Shown here one piece after another: positions 16,617 to 25,531 of a stretch of 47,982 nucleotides of DNA. The notes below the pieces were generated by a model. The model was not told where the DNA came from, ran no database searches, and saw only the letters and a list, made by a program, of their open reading frames with translations. Position 1 is the stretch's first letter; every line of letters starts with the position of its first letter. The position numbers were made by a program, and so were the translations under genes. Source of the DNA: Rhizobium sp. (GTDB taxonomy: Bacteria > Pseudomonadota > Alphaproteobacteria > Rhizobiales > Rhizobiaceae); the NCBI GenBank assembly GCA_003527225.1, contig DPXQ01000107.1, positions 1 through 47,982 on the forward strand. The letters are read 5' to 3'.

Positions 16617-18197
16617 ATGTCTAATTCGCTGAAGGCGCTATCGCGCCGTTCATTCCTGCTATCGACCGGCGCAACCGGTGTCGTCGCGGCGTCCGGGCTG
16701 GCCATGCCGTTCTATGCGCGCGCCGCCGATCGTCCGCTTTTCACCCATGGTGTCCAGTCCGGCGATGTCGACGTGTCTTCCGGCATGATCTGGTCGCGTG
16801 TTGATCGTCCCTCGCGCGTCTTCATGGAATATTCGACCACAGAAAGCTTCTCGAATGCGGTTCGTCTTGCACCGCTCGATGCGATGCCGGAGAGCGATTT
16901 CGCCGTCAAGCGCCTGCTGAGCGACCTGCCGGCCGATCAGGATATCTTCTATCGTTTCACGGCTGCCGACCTTTCCAATATCAACACCATGTCCGAACCG
17001 GTCGTCGGTCGCTTCCGCACCGCGCCGGCGTCCAAGCGCTCGGTCCGTTTCGCCTGGTCGGGCGATACCGCCGGTCAGGGCTGGGGCATCGACGAAACCG
17101 GCATGAAGACCTATTCGACGATGGCCAAGCATCAGCCGGACTTTTTCCTACATTCCGGCGACACCATCTATGCCGACGGCCCCATCAAGGACGAGGTCGA
17201 TCTGAAGGATGGTACCAAGTGGAAAAACGTTGTGCTGGTCGACGGCAAGCGCAAGGTCGCCGAGACGCTGGCAGAATATCGCGACCAGTGGAAATACAAC
17301 ATGCTGGACAGCCACGTCCGCGACATGAATGCCATCTGTCCGACCTTCTTTCAGTGGGATGACCATGAGGTTCTCAACAACTGGTCTGCATCCAAGGACC
17401 TGACAGCGGATGACCGCTATACGGAAAAGTCGGTTTCGCTGCTGTCGGCCCGCGCCGCGCGTGCTTTTCATGAGATGTCACCGATCCGCTATACCCCGAC
17501 AGAGCCCGGGCGCATCTATCGCAAGATCGCTTACGGACCGCTGGTCGACGTGTTCTTCCTGGATCTGCGCAGCTATCGTGGCCCGAACCATGACAGCATG
17601 GAAACCACGCTCTCGCCCGAAGCTCGAATCCTAGGCGAGGAGCAGGTCGCCTGGCTGAAGCGCGAACTGGCAAACTCCAAGGCGACCTGGAAGGTTATCG
17701 CCTGCGATATGCCACTCAGCATAATTGTCTGGGACGACTACAAGAACAGCAAAGGTGCCGAAGCCGTGGCCCAAGGCGACAACGGTCCGGCCAAGGGTCG
17801 CGAACTGGAGATCGCTGAGTTGCTTCGCTACATCAAGACCGCCGGCATCACCAACACGGTGTGGTTGACCGCTGACGTTCACTACACGGCTGCCCACTAC
17901 TACAATCCGGACAAGGCACAGTTCCAGGATTTCGAACCCTTCTGGGAATTCGTGTCCGGGCCGCTGCATGCCGGTACGTTCGGTCCGAACGACCTCGACA
18001 TGACGTTCGGTCCCGAGCTGAAGTTCGTCAAGGCGCCGACGGCCGAGCAGGGTGCCAACCTGCCGCCGTCGATGGGCCTACAGTTCTTCGGTCTCGTCGA
18101 CATCGACGGCCAGAGCGAACAGTTGACCGTTCGACTGATGGATCGCGACGACAACGAACTCTACAAGGTCACACTTGATCCGGTGCGTAACGCGTAA
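16617..18197 (+). CDS. phoD: Tat-exported PhoD-family alkaline phosphatase/phosphodiesterase
   Basis: Periplasmic metallophosphoesterase of the PhoD family, releasing phosphate from mono- and diesters using calcium and iron in characterised members. The 526-residue precursor starts with a twin-arginine signal: RRSFL at residues 10-14, a hydrophobic stretch, and cleavage near ARA at about 36. A PhoD N-terminal domain follows (THGVQSGDV), then metal-site segments WSGDTAG, HSGDTIYADGP, WDDHEVLNNW and TADVHYTAAHYY. All look intact. It appears monocistronic. I saw no convincing Pho box in the 139-base upstream gap, so phosphate control is not shown by the sequence. Confidence 0.93.
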   Translation: MSNSLKALSRRSFLLSTGATGVVAASGLAMPFYARAADRPLFTHGVQSGDVDVSSGMIWSRVDRPSRVFMEYSTTESFSNAVRLAPLDAMPESDFAVKRLLSDLPADQDIFYRFTAADLSNINTMSEPVVGRFRTAPASKRSVRFAWSGDTAGQGWGIDETGMKTYSTMAKHQPDFFLHSGDTIYADGPIKDEVDLKDGTKWKNVVLVDGKRKVAETLAEYRDQWKYNMLDSHVRDMNAICPTFFQWDDHEVLNNWSASKDLTADDRYTEKSVSLLSARAARAFHEMSPIRYTPTEPGRIYRKIAYGPLVDVFFLDLRSYRGPNHDSMETTLSPEARILGEEQVAWLKRELANSKATWKVIACDMPLSIIVWDDYKNSKGAEAVAQGDNGPAKGRELEIAELLRYIKTAGITNTVWLTADVHYTAAHYYNPDKAQFQDFEPFWEFVSGPLHAGTFGPNDLDMTFGPELKFVKAPTAEQGANLPPSMGLQFFGLVDIDGQSEQLTVRLMDRDDNELYKVTLDPVRNA

Positions 18198-18221
18198 CGG
18201 AAAGCGTAAAAGAGCTGGCGG

Positions 18222-18237
18222 GGCCGCAGATGCGGCC
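18222..18237 (+). terminator. Weak terminator-like hairpin after phoD
   Basis: GGCCGC (18222-18227) and GCGGCC (18232-18237) form a perfect 6-bp stem with a four-base loop about 25 bases after the stop codon. The following sequence TCGCTCCTTG is only weakly T-rich. Confidence 0.4.
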
Positions 18238-18298
18238 TCGCTCCTTGTCAGGGTGCTTCGAATGGGCCCCGCGCGGATTGACCTTGGAGAGGGGAGAA

Positions 18299-18330
18299 TT
18301 GTTTTTTCCTTTCGCAAACGCAAAAAACAA
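18299..18330. repeat. AT-rich inverted repeat upstream of typA
   Basis: TTGTTTTTT (18299-18307) and AAAAAACAA (18322-18330) are exact reverse complements separated by 14 bases, about 70 bases before the typA start. It could be a regulatory site or part of a promoter region; it could also act as a weak terminator for readthrough from phoD. Confidence 0.45.
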
Positions 18331-18397
18331 GGTATGAGCGCGGCAAAGTAACAAGGCGCCACTTCTTGTCGCGCGCCCAGCCATCAGAGATTATTGT

Positions 18398-20221
18398 ATG
18401 AAACTTCGCAATATCGCCATCATTGCGCACGTCGACCATGGGAAAACGACCCTCGTCGATGAACTCCTGAAACAGTCCGGCTCGTTCCGCGAGAACCAGC
18501 GCGTAGCAGAGCGCGTGATGGATTCGAACGATCTTGAAAAGGAACGCGGCATCACCATTCTTGCCAAGGCGACCTCGGTCGTCTGGAAGAATACGCGCAT
18601 CAATATCGTGGACACGCCCGGCCACGCCGACTTCGGCGGTGAAGTCGAACGCATCCTGTCGATGGTGGACGGCGCAATCGTCCTGGTGGACGCTGCCGAA
18701 GGCCCGATGCCGCAGACGAAGTTCGTCGTCGGCAAGGCGCTGAAGGTTGGCCTTCGTCCGATCGTTGCGATCAACAAGATCGACCGTCCGGATGCTCGTC
18801 ATGAGGAAGTCGTCAACGAAGTCTTCGACCTGTTCGCAGCGCTCGATGCCACCGACGAACAGCTCGATTTCCCGATCCTCTACGGTTCAGGCCGCGCTGG
18901 CTGGATGAACGTCGCACCGGAAGGCCCGATGGACCAGGGCCTCGGTCCGCTCCTCGACCTGGTTCTCGAGCACGTTCCCGAGCCGACCGTCGGCGAGGGT
19001 CCGTTCCGCATGATCGGCACGCTGCTTGAAGCCAACCCCTTCCTTGGCCGCATTATCACCGGCCGCATCCATTCTGGTTCGATCAAGTCGAACCAGCCGG
19101 TCAAGGTGCTCGGCGTCGATGGCAAGACGGTCGAAACCGGCCGCATCTCGAAGATCCTCGCTTTCCGCGGTATCGAGCGTCAGCCGATCGAAGAAGCACA
19201 GGCAGGTGACATCGTCGCGATCGCAGGTCTCTCCAAGGGTACGGTCGCTGACACTTTCTGCGATCCTTCCGTCACCGAGCCGCTGGTCGCGCAGCCGATT
19301 GATCCGCCGACTGTGACCATGTCTTTCCTGGTCAACGACAGCCCACTTGCCGGCACTGAAGGCGACAAGGTTACGAGCCGCGTCATCCGCGACCGTCTTT
19401 TCAAGGAAGCCGAAGGCAATGTTGCTCTGAAGATCGAAGAAGCCGAAGGCAAGGACAGCTTCTACGTTTCAGGCCGTGGTGAATTGCAGCTCGCGGTCCT
19501 CATCGAGACCATGCGCCGCGAAGGCTTCGAGCTTGCGGTTTCGCGTCCGCGCGTCGTGATGCACAAGAACGAAAACGGCCAGCTAATGGAGCCGGTAGAG
19601 GAAGTCGTCATCGACGTCGATGAAGAGCATTCCGGTATCGTTGTCCAGAAGATGTCCGAGCGCAAGGCTGAGATGGTCGAACTTCGTCCTTCGGGCGGCA
19701 ATCGCGTCCGTCTGGTGTTTTTCGCGCCAACCCGTGGCCTGATCGGCTACCAGTCCGAGCTCCTGACCGATACCCGCGGCACGGCGATCATGAACCGCCT
19801 GTTCCACGACTATCAGCCATACAAGGGCGAAATCGGCGGCCGCACCAATGGCGTGCTGCTTTCCAATCAGGCTGGCGAGGCCGTCGCCTATGCGATGTTC
19901 AACCTGGAAGACCGTGGTCCGATGATTATCGAGCCAGGCGAAAAGGTCTATGCCGGCATGATCATCGGCATCCATAGCCGTGACAACGACCTTGAGGTCA
20001 ATGTGCTCAAGGGCAAGCAACTCACCAACATTCGCTCCGCCGGCAAGGATGAAGCGGTCAAGTTGACGCCGCCGATCCGCATGACGCTCGACCGGGCGCT
20101 TTCCTGGATTCAGGACGACGAGTTGATGGAAGTGACGCCGAAGTCGATCCGTCTGCGCAAAATGTATCTCGACGCCAACGATCGCAAGCGTTTCGAAAAG
20201 ACCCGTGCAGCACAAGCTTAA
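18398..20221 (+). CDS. typA: Ribosome-associated translational GTPase TypA/BipA
   Basis: EF-G-like GTPase that binds the ribosome and aids assembly and translation under stress. The 607 residues carry the G1 motif AHVDHGKTT (10-18), G3 DTPGHADF (72-79) and G4 NKID (126-129), followed by the EF-Tu-like domain II and the BipA-specific C-terminal domain with [16 protein letters not shown] and [14 protein letters not shown]. Length is standard for the family. A single-gene unit is likely because a strong terminator follows directly. Confidence 0.97.
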   Translation: MKLRNIAIIAHVDHGKTTLVDELLKQSGSFRENQRVAERVMDSNDLEKERGITILAKATSVVWKNTRINIVDTPGHADFGGEVERILSMVDGAIVLVDAAEGPMPQTKFVVGKALKVGLRPIVAINKIDRPDARHEEVVNEVFDLFAALDATDEQLDFPILYGSGRAGWMNVAPEGPMDQGLGPLLDLVLEHVPEPTVGEGPFRMIGTLLEANPFLGRIITGRIHSGSIKSNQPVKVLGVDGKTVETGRISKILAFRGIERQPIEEAQAGDIVAIAGLSKGTVADTFCDPSVTEPLVAQPIDPPTVTMSFLVNDSPLAGTEGDKVTSRVIRDRLFKEAEGNVALKIEEAEGKDSFYVSGRGELQLAVLIETMRREGFELAVSRPRVVMHKNENGQLMEPVEEVVIDVDEEHSGIVVQKMSERKAEMVELRPSGGNRVRLVFFAPTRGLIGYQSELLTDTRGTAIMNRLFHDYQPYKGEIGGRTNGVLLSNQAGEAVAYAMFNLEDRGPMIIEPGEKVYAGMIIGIHSRDNDLEVNVLKGKQLTNIRSAGKDEAVKLTPPIRMTLDRALSWIQDDELMEVTPKSIRLRKMYLDANDRKRFEKTRAAQA

Positions 20222-20246
20222 TAAGCTTATTCTAATATAATTCATT

Positions 20247-20278
20247 AACCCCGGTTCTCGAAACCGGGGTTTTTATTT
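20247..20278 (+). terminator. Intrinsic terminator of typA
   Basis: A perfect 10-bp stem, AACCCCGGTT (20247-20256) and AACCGGGGTT (20262-20271), has a five-base loop and runs into TTTATTT. This is one of the clearest terminators in the window. Confidence 0.93.
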
Positions 20279-20423
20279 GTGGTTACGGGATAGTGAGTCT
20301 TGCCGCGCGGTTTAAAAAAGCGTTAAATTTCGAGCTACGGTCCAAATGAAAAGTCTGTGGGCAATGCCGTTTTTCGCGTTGGAGCGGTTGGCGGAATTGC
20401 CACAGCAGGACGAGAGTAGCGTT

Positions 20424-20930
20424 ATGAAGACGTTGTCGATCGATGTTCGGCCTGCGGAACCGCAGGACGCTGCGGGAATTGCGGAGGCCCACCGCCTTTC
20501 GTGGCAGCATGCATATGCAGGCCTCATTCCACATGGCGTGCTGACGAAGATGATCGAGCGCCGCGGCGAGACCTGGTGGCGGAAGGCAACACGCGGTCCC
20601 GCGACCGTACTGGTTGTCGAGGTGGCTGGCACCATCGCCGGGTATGCGACCGTCGGGCTCAATCGTGCCCGCGTCCTGCCCCAGGAAGGGGAAGTCTACG
20701 AAATCTACTTGCGTCCCGAATATCAGGGGATCGGGCTCGGTCATATGCTGTTCGGCGAAGCGCGCCGGCTCCTGAAGTCGCTTGGATGTTCCGGCATGGT
20801 TGTCTGGTGTCTCGAGGACAGCAGCCATGCGGATCAGTTCTTCCGCTCCAACGGCGGCATGGACGCTGTCGAGGGAATGGAGGATTTCGGCGACGTCCAG
20901 CTGAAGAAGATCGGTTTCATCTGGAATTGA
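20424..20930 (+). CDS. GNAT family N-acetyltransferase
   Basis: A 168-residue acetyltransferase of the GNAT fold, moving acetyl from acetyl-CoA to an unknown amine. The fold is recognised by the N-terminal VRPAEPQDAAGIAEAHRLSW segment, the EVYEIYLRPEYQGIGLGHMLF region containing the acetyl-CoA pyrophosphate loop (QGIGLG), and a C-terminal strand with VWCLEDSSHADQFFRSNGG. The ATG at 20424 is preferred because it begins just before the first strand and follows an AGGACGAGAG purine-rich site; the frame is open for 26 codons upstream. It converges with the secreted-protein gene to its right. Confidence 0.87.
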   Translation: MKTLSIDVRPAEPQDAAGIAEAHRLSWQHAYAGLIPHGVLTKMIERRGETWWRKATRGPATVLVVEVAGTIAGYATVGLNRARVLPQEGEVYEIYLRPEYQGIGLGHMLFGEARRLLKSLGCSGMVVWCLEDSSHADQFFRSNGGMDAVEGMEDFGDVQLKKIGFIWN

Positions 20931-20971
20931 CGACTCGTCGGGCAAGAAGTCCCCGCAAGCCGCCTTCCTTG

Positions 20972-21598
20972 CTATTCCTTGACCAGTCCTTCCGGCCAGT
21001 AACGCGTCGGCTCTCCGGTTTTGTCTCCGCGTTCGCCGTGCCATGCGCTCTCGCTGTATCCGCAGGCGAAATCCATTGCTTGGGTGTCGGCGACGGCTCG
21101 AGCCAGTTCATTCGCCTTCGGATTGGCGAGCGCGTCGACATAGCCGACAACGCAGCCAAGCCCGTCTTGAGGCTGTGCGACTCTGGAGATGACCAGAACC
21201 TGGCCGGTGCTTTTCTCGGTAGGGGCGCCCGTTGCCTCGTCCGGATTCTCGATATACCAGCGCAGGATTGCGGCAAAGGGTCTGCCGGAAGGGTCGAGCC
21301 GCCATTCTATCTTGTTGCCGATGTAGTTGAAGGGGGAGAAAGACTCGAAACCTTCATCCATCAGTTCCTTGCGTATCGGCCCGAAGAACACGCTCTGCCG
21401 GAGATCACCCTCGGTGAAATAGACCGGATAAGCGCGGTATCCGCCACATTTTAGCGAGACTCCCAGGTCGTCCTCCGCCAGGGTTTGGCAAGCATCCAGA
21501 TCAATGTCGGTGTATGTGCTCTCGTTTGCCTGCGCCGCCGGTGCGGTGAGCGCCGCCAGAATGCACAAGACCGTCCCGCGCGCCAATCCGGAATTCAT
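20972..21598 (-). CDS. Unrecognised secreted protein with four cysteines
   Basis: A 208-residue protein that I do not recognise as a named family. Residues 1-24 form a signal peptide with cleavage likely after AQA. The mature part has four cysteines: one in LDACQTL, one in SLKCGGYRA, one in GLGCVVGYVDA and one in DFACGYS, so two disulfides are possible. Aromatic-rich strands such as VYFTEGDLRQSVFFGP and a WYIENPDE segment suggest a beta-rich fold. The ATG at 21598 is chosen because it opens the signal peptide, although the frame continues upstream. It stands between a convergent acetyltransferase gene and the divergent ppa gene. Confidence 0.75.
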   Translation of the reverse strand: MNSGLARGTVLCILAALTAPAAQANESTYTDIDLDACQTLAEDDLGVSLKCGGYRAYPVYFTEGDLRQSVFFGPIRKELMDEGFESFSPFNYIGNKIEWRLDPSGRPFAAILRWYIENPDEATGAPTEKSTGQVLVISRVAQPQDGLGCVVGYVDALANPKANELARAVADTQAMDFACGYSESAWHGERGDKTGEPTRYWPEGLVKE

Positions 21599-21801
21599 GC
21601 TTCGTCTCCGATCTTTTCGTCTCCGCTGAACGAATAACACAATTGCCAGGGATTTTCTGCAGGTGATGGTGCTGCATGTGAAGACGGACGGCTCGTCGCG
21701 CCAAACGGACTTTTGTCGGCGTCTTGGTCCAAAGCCGTGTTGCAATGCCACATAATTCCCGTTAGGAGACGCGGGATTTCCACACTCCTATGGGGCTGAA
21801 A

Positions 21802-22335
21802 ATGCGTATAGATGCAATCAAGATCGGCAAGAATCCGCCGGATGACGTGAACGTCATTGTTGAAGTGCCGGTCGGCGGCCACCCGATCAAGTACGAGATG
21901 GACAAGGAAGCTGGCGCGCTGATCGTGGACCGCTTCCTCTACACGCCGATGACCTATCCGGGCAATTACGGTTTCGTCCCGCATACGCTTTCGGAAGACG
22001 GCGACCCGATCGACGTCCTGATCTGCAACACGCGCCCCCTCGTTCCGGGCTGTGTCATCAACGTTCGCCCGATCGGCGTGATGATCATGGAAGACGATGG
22101 CGGCAAGGATGAGAAGATCATCGCCGTTCCGTCGCACAAGCTGACCCAGCGCTACGACAAGATCGAGAACTATACCGACATGCCGGAGATCACGCTCAAG
22201 CAGATCGAGCACTTCTTCGAACATTACAAGGATCTGGAGCCCGGCAAGTGGGTGAAGATCGCTGGTTGGCAGGACGTCAGCGTCGCCAAGAAGCTGATCG
22301 TCGAAGCCATCGACCGCTACAAATCCAAGAAGTAA
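21802..22335 (+). CDS. ppa: Inorganic pyrophosphatase (family I)
   Basis: Soluble magnesium-dependent enzyme that splits pyrophosphate to two phosphates and so drives biosynthetic reactions. The 177 residues match the bacterial hexameric form in length. The signature DGDPIDV begins at Asp66, with Asp71 in the metal site, and the YPGNYGFVP segment is at about 52-60. The ATG at 21802 gives the usual MRIDAI opening; an ATG four codons earlier is possible. The stop lies two bases from the stop of the convergent DUF167 gene, and the terminator lies inside that gene. Confidence 0.97.
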   Translation: MRIDAIKIGKNPPDDVNVIVEVPVGGHPIKYEMDKEAGALIVDRFLYTPMTYPGNYGFVPHTLSEDGDPIDVLICNTRPLVPGCVINVRPIGVMIMEDDGGKDEKIIAVPSHKLTQRYDKIENYTDMPEITLKQIEHFFEHYKDLEPGKWVKIAGWQDVSVAKKLIVEAIDRYKSKK

Positions 22336-22337
22336 GG

Positions 22338-22652
22338 TCAGGCGGCTTTCAGGCCGTCGATCCGTCTTGCCAAATCCTCCGGGTCGCCATCGATCCGGAG
22401 GATTTTTTGTCTGGCGGTGTCGCCGGACACGACCGAAACGCAAGACTTCGGCACGCCGAGCGCCTTGGCAATGAGCACGACCAGCGCCTGGTTGGCCTTG
22501 CCTTTTTCGGGGACACAGCTCACGCGTGCCTTCAAGTGGGCCTCGCCGTTGGCGTTCAGTTCGACACCGTCAATCGCATCACGCCCGCCGTTCGGAGTGA
22601 GGCGAACGGCGAGCCTTAGATGATCGGCAAAGCACTTGTAGGGCGCGATCAC
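22338..22652 (-). CDS. DUF167 (YggU family) protein
   Basis: A 104-residue protein of the DUF167/YggU family, of unknown function. The family core is clear: [18 protein letters not shown] near the start, then [39 protein letters not shown] and a C-terminal KILRIDGD strand. I place the start at the GTG at 22652, which overlaps the stop of the yggT-like gene as GTGA and implies translational coupling. The DNA for its C-terminus also holds the terminator hairpin of the opposing ppa gene. Confidence 0.85.
   Translation of the reverse strand: MIAPYKCFADHLRLAVRLTPNGGRDAIDGVELNANGEAHLKARVSCVPEKGKANQALVVLIAKALGVPKSCVSVVSGDTARQKILRIDGDPEDLARRIDGLKAA
22372..22408 (+). terminator. Intrinsic terminator of ppa, inside the opposing DUF167 gene
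   Basis: AAATCCTCCGG (22372-22382) and CCGGAGGATTT (22395-22405) form a perfect 11-bp stem with a 12-base loop, and the T-run continues to 22408. It starts 36 bases after the ppa stop and lies wholly within the coding region of the minus-strand DUF167 gene, where the same bases encode part of the C-terminus. Confidence 0.85.
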
Positions 22653-22939
22653 GCAAACAGCGGGTAGATGCTGTTCCACATCAGCGAGCGGATGAAGAAG
22701 ATGACCAGCAGGACGACGATCGGCGAAATGTCGATGCCGCCGAGATCGGGAAGAACGCGGCGGATCGGGCGCAGAACGGGCTCCGTCACATTGTAGAAGA
22801 ACGTTCCGAGCGAGTTGACGAAGCGATTGCTTGAGTTGATGACATTGAACGCATAAAGCCAAGAGAATATGGCGCTTGCGATGAGCACCCAGGTGTAAAG
22901 ATTCAGGGCCAGATCAATCGTCTGAAACAACGCTAGCAT
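22649..22939 (-). CDS. YggT family membrane protein
   Basis: A 96-residue integral membrane protein with two hydrophobic regions (about 5-28 and 66-90) around a conserved central stretch, [22 protein letters not shown], the hallmark of YggT. Family members have been linked to osmotic adaptation and cell-division-related membrane functions in some bacteria, but the molecular role is unsettled. The ATG at 22939 is preferred over two upstream in-frame ATGs because GGAGA is six bases before it and the length then fits the family. It overlaps the DUF167 start by four bases. Confidence 0.9.
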   Translation of the reverse strand: MLALFQTIDLALNLYTWVLIASAIFSWLYAFNVINSSNRFVNSLGTFFYNVTEPVLRPIRRVLPDLGGIDISPIVVLLVIFFIRSLMWNSIYPLFA

Positions 22940-23084
22940 AATCGTCTCCATTTCGTGGTTGACAGACATGTAGACATTGGCAGCTTAACGAGCAAGTACT
23001 GTGGACCGACAGACCGCAAATCATGTTTAATGGGCCGGTCGGCCAAGCGCTCGAATCCGTCTCCTGGAAGGAATGATTCCCGTA

Positions 23085-24332
23085 ATGTCCGCGCATATGT
23101 CCGGCGATCGGTTCGCAGCTTTCAGGCATGTCTCCTACGCTCGGTTCTTCCTCGCCCGATTCCTGGGCGCCTTCGCCACGCAGATCGTCAGTGTCTCCGT
23201 CGGCTGGCAGATGTATGACGAGACAAGGAGCACGTTTTATCTCGGCCTCATCGGTCTGTTCCAGTTCCTGCCGTCGCTGCTGCTGATCCTCGTCACCGGT
23301 TCCGTCGCAGACCGCTACAACCGGCGCGCCATCGTGGCGATCTGCATGGTGGTGAGCGCATTATGCGGCGGTTCGTTTCTGGTATTGACTGCCACCGATG
23401 CTTTTTCGCCGATCCTGGTCTTCGGCATCCTCATCGTGTTCGGGATCGAGCGGGCTTTCAATGCGCCGGCGGTGCAGTCATTGGCGCCGAATCTCGTTCC
23501 GGAAGCCGATCTTTCCAATGCTGTCGCCTGGAACTCGACCTCATGGCAGATGGCCTCGATCGTCGGACCTGTTGCTGGAGGTCTGCTTTACGGCCTCAGC
23601 CCCATCCTTTCCTATGCCGTTGCCTTCGTCTTCTTCGTAGCGGCGGCTATTCTGGTATTCATGGTCGAGAGACCTACACAGAAGAGATCGTCGAAAGCCG
23701 TGACCTGGGGCACCATCCTTGCGGGTTTCCGGTTCATCTGGAGCGAAAAGGTCGTGCTGGGTGCCATCTCGCTCGATCTCTTCGCGGTACTCCTTGGCGG
23801 AGCCGTGGCCTTGATGCCTGTTTTTGCCCGCGACGTATTGGTTCTGGGTCCGTGGGGGCTCGGGTTGCTTCGGGCGGCTCCAGGAATTGGCGCTATCTTC
23901 ATCGCCATCATTCTGGCGAGCTTTCCGATCCGTCATAATGCGGGCCTCTTCATGTTTGCGGGTGTTGCGCTTTTCGGTGTCGGGACGGTGCTTTTCGGGC
24001 TCTCCGAAACGGCCTGGCTTTCCATCGCCGCATTGATGCTCATGGGCGCGGCCGACATGGCCTCGGTCTATGTACGCGAGACGCTGATTGCGCTGTGGAC
24101 GCCGGATGAGGTCCGTGGACGGGTCAATGCGGTCAACATGGTGTTCGTTGGTGCGTCGAATGAACTTGGCGAGTTCCGTGCCGGCACGATGGCTTCGCTT
24201 ATCGGCGCCGTCCCGGCGGTCGTGATCGGTGGGGCCGGAACCCTTGCTGTTGCCGTGCTGTGGGCGTTCGGATTTCCTCAGCTTAGGAAGATCGACAACC
24301 TCGACGCCCCGAACACTCAGGCTTCGCGCTGA
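23085..24332 (+). CDS. MFS transporter (EntS-like, MFS_3 group)
   Basis: Inner-membrane exporter of the major facilitator superfamily, about 415 residues with roughly twelve hydrophobic segments. The loop 2-3 motif is visible as TGSVADRYNRR at about 71-81, and the RFLGAFATQIVSVSVGWQMYD opening is typical of the EntS/MFS_3 group. Members export siderophores or drugs, but no siderophore genes are nearby. The ATG at 23085 is a moderate choice: a GGAAGGA site abuts an earlier in-frame ATG at 23073 and is better spaced for the later one. The last 16 bases overlap the convergent amidotransferase gene. Confidence 0.88.
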   Translation: MSAHMSGDRFAAFRHVSYARFFLARFLGAFATQIVSVSVGWQMYDETRSTFYLGLIGLFQFLPSLLLILVTGSVADRYNRRAIVAICMVVSALCGGSFLVLTATDAFSPILVFGILIVFGIERAFNAPAVQSLAPNLVPEADLSNAVAWNSTSWQMASIVGPVAGGLLYGLSPILSYAVAFVFFVAAAILVFMVERPTQKRSSKAVTWGTILAGFRFIWSEKVVLGAISLDLFAVLLGGAVALMPVFARDVLVLGPWGLGLLRAAPGIGAIFIAIILASFPIRHNAGLFMFAGVALFGVGTVLFGLSETAWLSIAALMLMGAADMASVYVRETLIALWTPDEVRGRVNAVNMVFVGASNELGEFRAGTMASLIGAVPAVVIGGAGTLAVAVLWAFGFPQLRKIDNLDAPNTQASR

Positions 24333-25048
24333 ACCTTCTGCTCGAACACGAGATCGAGAAAATCTGAAAGCCAGGCCCTCAACGGCGCATCGAAGATCAT
24401 TCGTCCTTCGAGATGGTCGCGCCCCGGCTGGGCGTTGGGCATGACGAAACGATGCGCCCCGTGCACCACCCACCGCTGCATCATGGCGCGGGTGAGTTCG
24501 GCATGAAACTGTAGTCCCCAGGCATGTTCGCCGTAGCGGATGGCCTGATTCCGGTAAACATCGCCTTCGGCCAGGAGGTCGCAGCCATACGGCAGGTCGA
24601 AACCCTCGCGATGGAAGTGATAGACCATCTGCGGCCAATGCATCAGCAGCCGACCCTTCTCGGTCGCGCGGATCGGATACCAACCGATTTCGACCAGATT
24701 ATCCTTGTTCGCGGTGACTTTTCCGCCGAGATGGCGGACTAACATCTGGGCTCCCAGACAGATGCCTAGAAATGGGCGCTTCTCCTTCAGAGGGACATTT
24801 ACCCAGTCTATCTCATCTCTGATGAATGGCTCGGGATCATTGGCGCTCATCGGGCCGCCGAAGATCACGGCTCCCGAATGACCTGCCAGGGTCCCCGGAA
24901 GCGGATCGCCAAGGACGGGACGACGGATATCGAGAGCATAGCCCTTTTCCTGCAGAAGCTGTCCCACTCGTCCCGGGCTTGAGCGCTCCTGATGGAGAAC
25001 GATAAGCACTGGTGCCTTGTGTTTCGATCCCTGCGGATCATGAAGCAT
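24317..25048 (-). CDS. Class I glutamine amidotransferase (GuaA-N-like, stand-alone)
   Basis: A 243-residue amidotransferase domain that can take ammonia from glutamine. The catalytic triad is complete: Cys97 in GICLGAQ, and His182 and Glu184 in LQFHAEL. There is no attached synthetase domain and the acceptor is unknown; members of this stand-alone group include gamma-glutamyl-hydrolysing enzymes. Two adjacent ATG codons (25051 and 25048) are possible; the second is better spaced from GGGAG. The start lies within the last codons of the upstream TerB-like gene, so the two are probably co-translated. Confidence 0.88.
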   Translation of the reverse strand: MLHDPQGSKHKAPVLIVLHQERSSPGRVGQLLQEKGYALDIRRPVLGDPLPGTLAGHSGAVIFGGPMSANDPEPFIRDEIDWVNVPLKEKRPFLGICLGAQMLVRHLGGKVTANKDNLVEIGWYPIRATEKGRLLMHWPQMVYHFHREGFDLPYGCDLLAEGDVYRNQAIRYGEHAWGLQFHAELTRAMMQRWVVHGAHRFVMPNAQPGRDHLEGRMIFDAPLRAWLSDFLDLVFEQKVQREA

Positions 25049-25517
25049 CATTGTCTCCCTGCGTACCGGATCGCGCGATAGCCTCCAGGCGTTCATGTAC
25101 CCTATCACGGTCTGAAACGCCGAGGAGATCGGCGACGCGCCAGACGACATGGTCTTCCATCTCGCTGCGGTTTCCGTCAGCATAGACGATATCCCAGAGA
25201 ATGCCGACCAGCTGCCTCCGCTGGCTTTCATCCAGGTGACGTTTCAGGTCGGAGGTGAAGCGATAATAGTCGACTGCTTCGCTCTCGGCCCTCTGCCCCG
25301 CAACGAGCAGCGCCTTAAGCGCGGCCTCATCGAGATCATATTGCTCCTTGAGGAGCGTGCTGAGCTTGTTGCGTTCCGACTCGTGCACAATGCCGTCGGC
25401 CTCCATGACTTGGAAACAAAGTGCGGCGACGGCAATTCGGGGGTCGTCAGGCGCGAACGGTTCGTTCCGATGGCTCTGCGTGAGGCTCTGGAAGAAAGCT
25501 TGGAGGCGCCCCAGCAT
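25038..25517 (-). CDS. TerB-like (tellurite resistance TerB family) protein
   Basis: A 159-residue mostly helical protein of the TerB/DjlA-N superfamily. Two acidic repeats that bind metal in TerB-like folds are visible: MEADGIVHESE at about 38-48 and YADGNRSEMED at 112-122. No other tellurite-resistance genes are present, so tellurite resistance should not be inferred; stand-alone TerB proteins are common and of unknown role. It follows hemY by 14 bases and overlaps the amidotransferase gene, which places it in the tail of the haem-synthesis transcription unit. Confidence 0.87.
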   Translation of the reverse strand: MLGRLQAFFQSLTQSHRNEPFAPDDPRIAVAALCFQVMEADGIVHESERNKLSTLLKEQYDLDEAALKALLVAGQRAESEAVDYYRFTSDLKRHLDESQRRQLVGILWDIVYADGNRSEMEDHVVWRVADLLGVSDRDRVHERLEAIARSGTQGDNDAS

Positions 25518-25531
25518 GGGTGATCCCTTCG

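Noticed and set aside
23541..24683. A 380-codon minus-strand open frame over the MFS and amidotransferase genes
   Set aside because: It overlaps two well-supported genes and is rich in Arg, Asp and His as expected for a shadow frame.
25038..25517. Tellurite resistance determinant
   Set aside because: Only a lone TerB-like domain is present, without terA, terC, terD or terE, so the resistance label is not supported.
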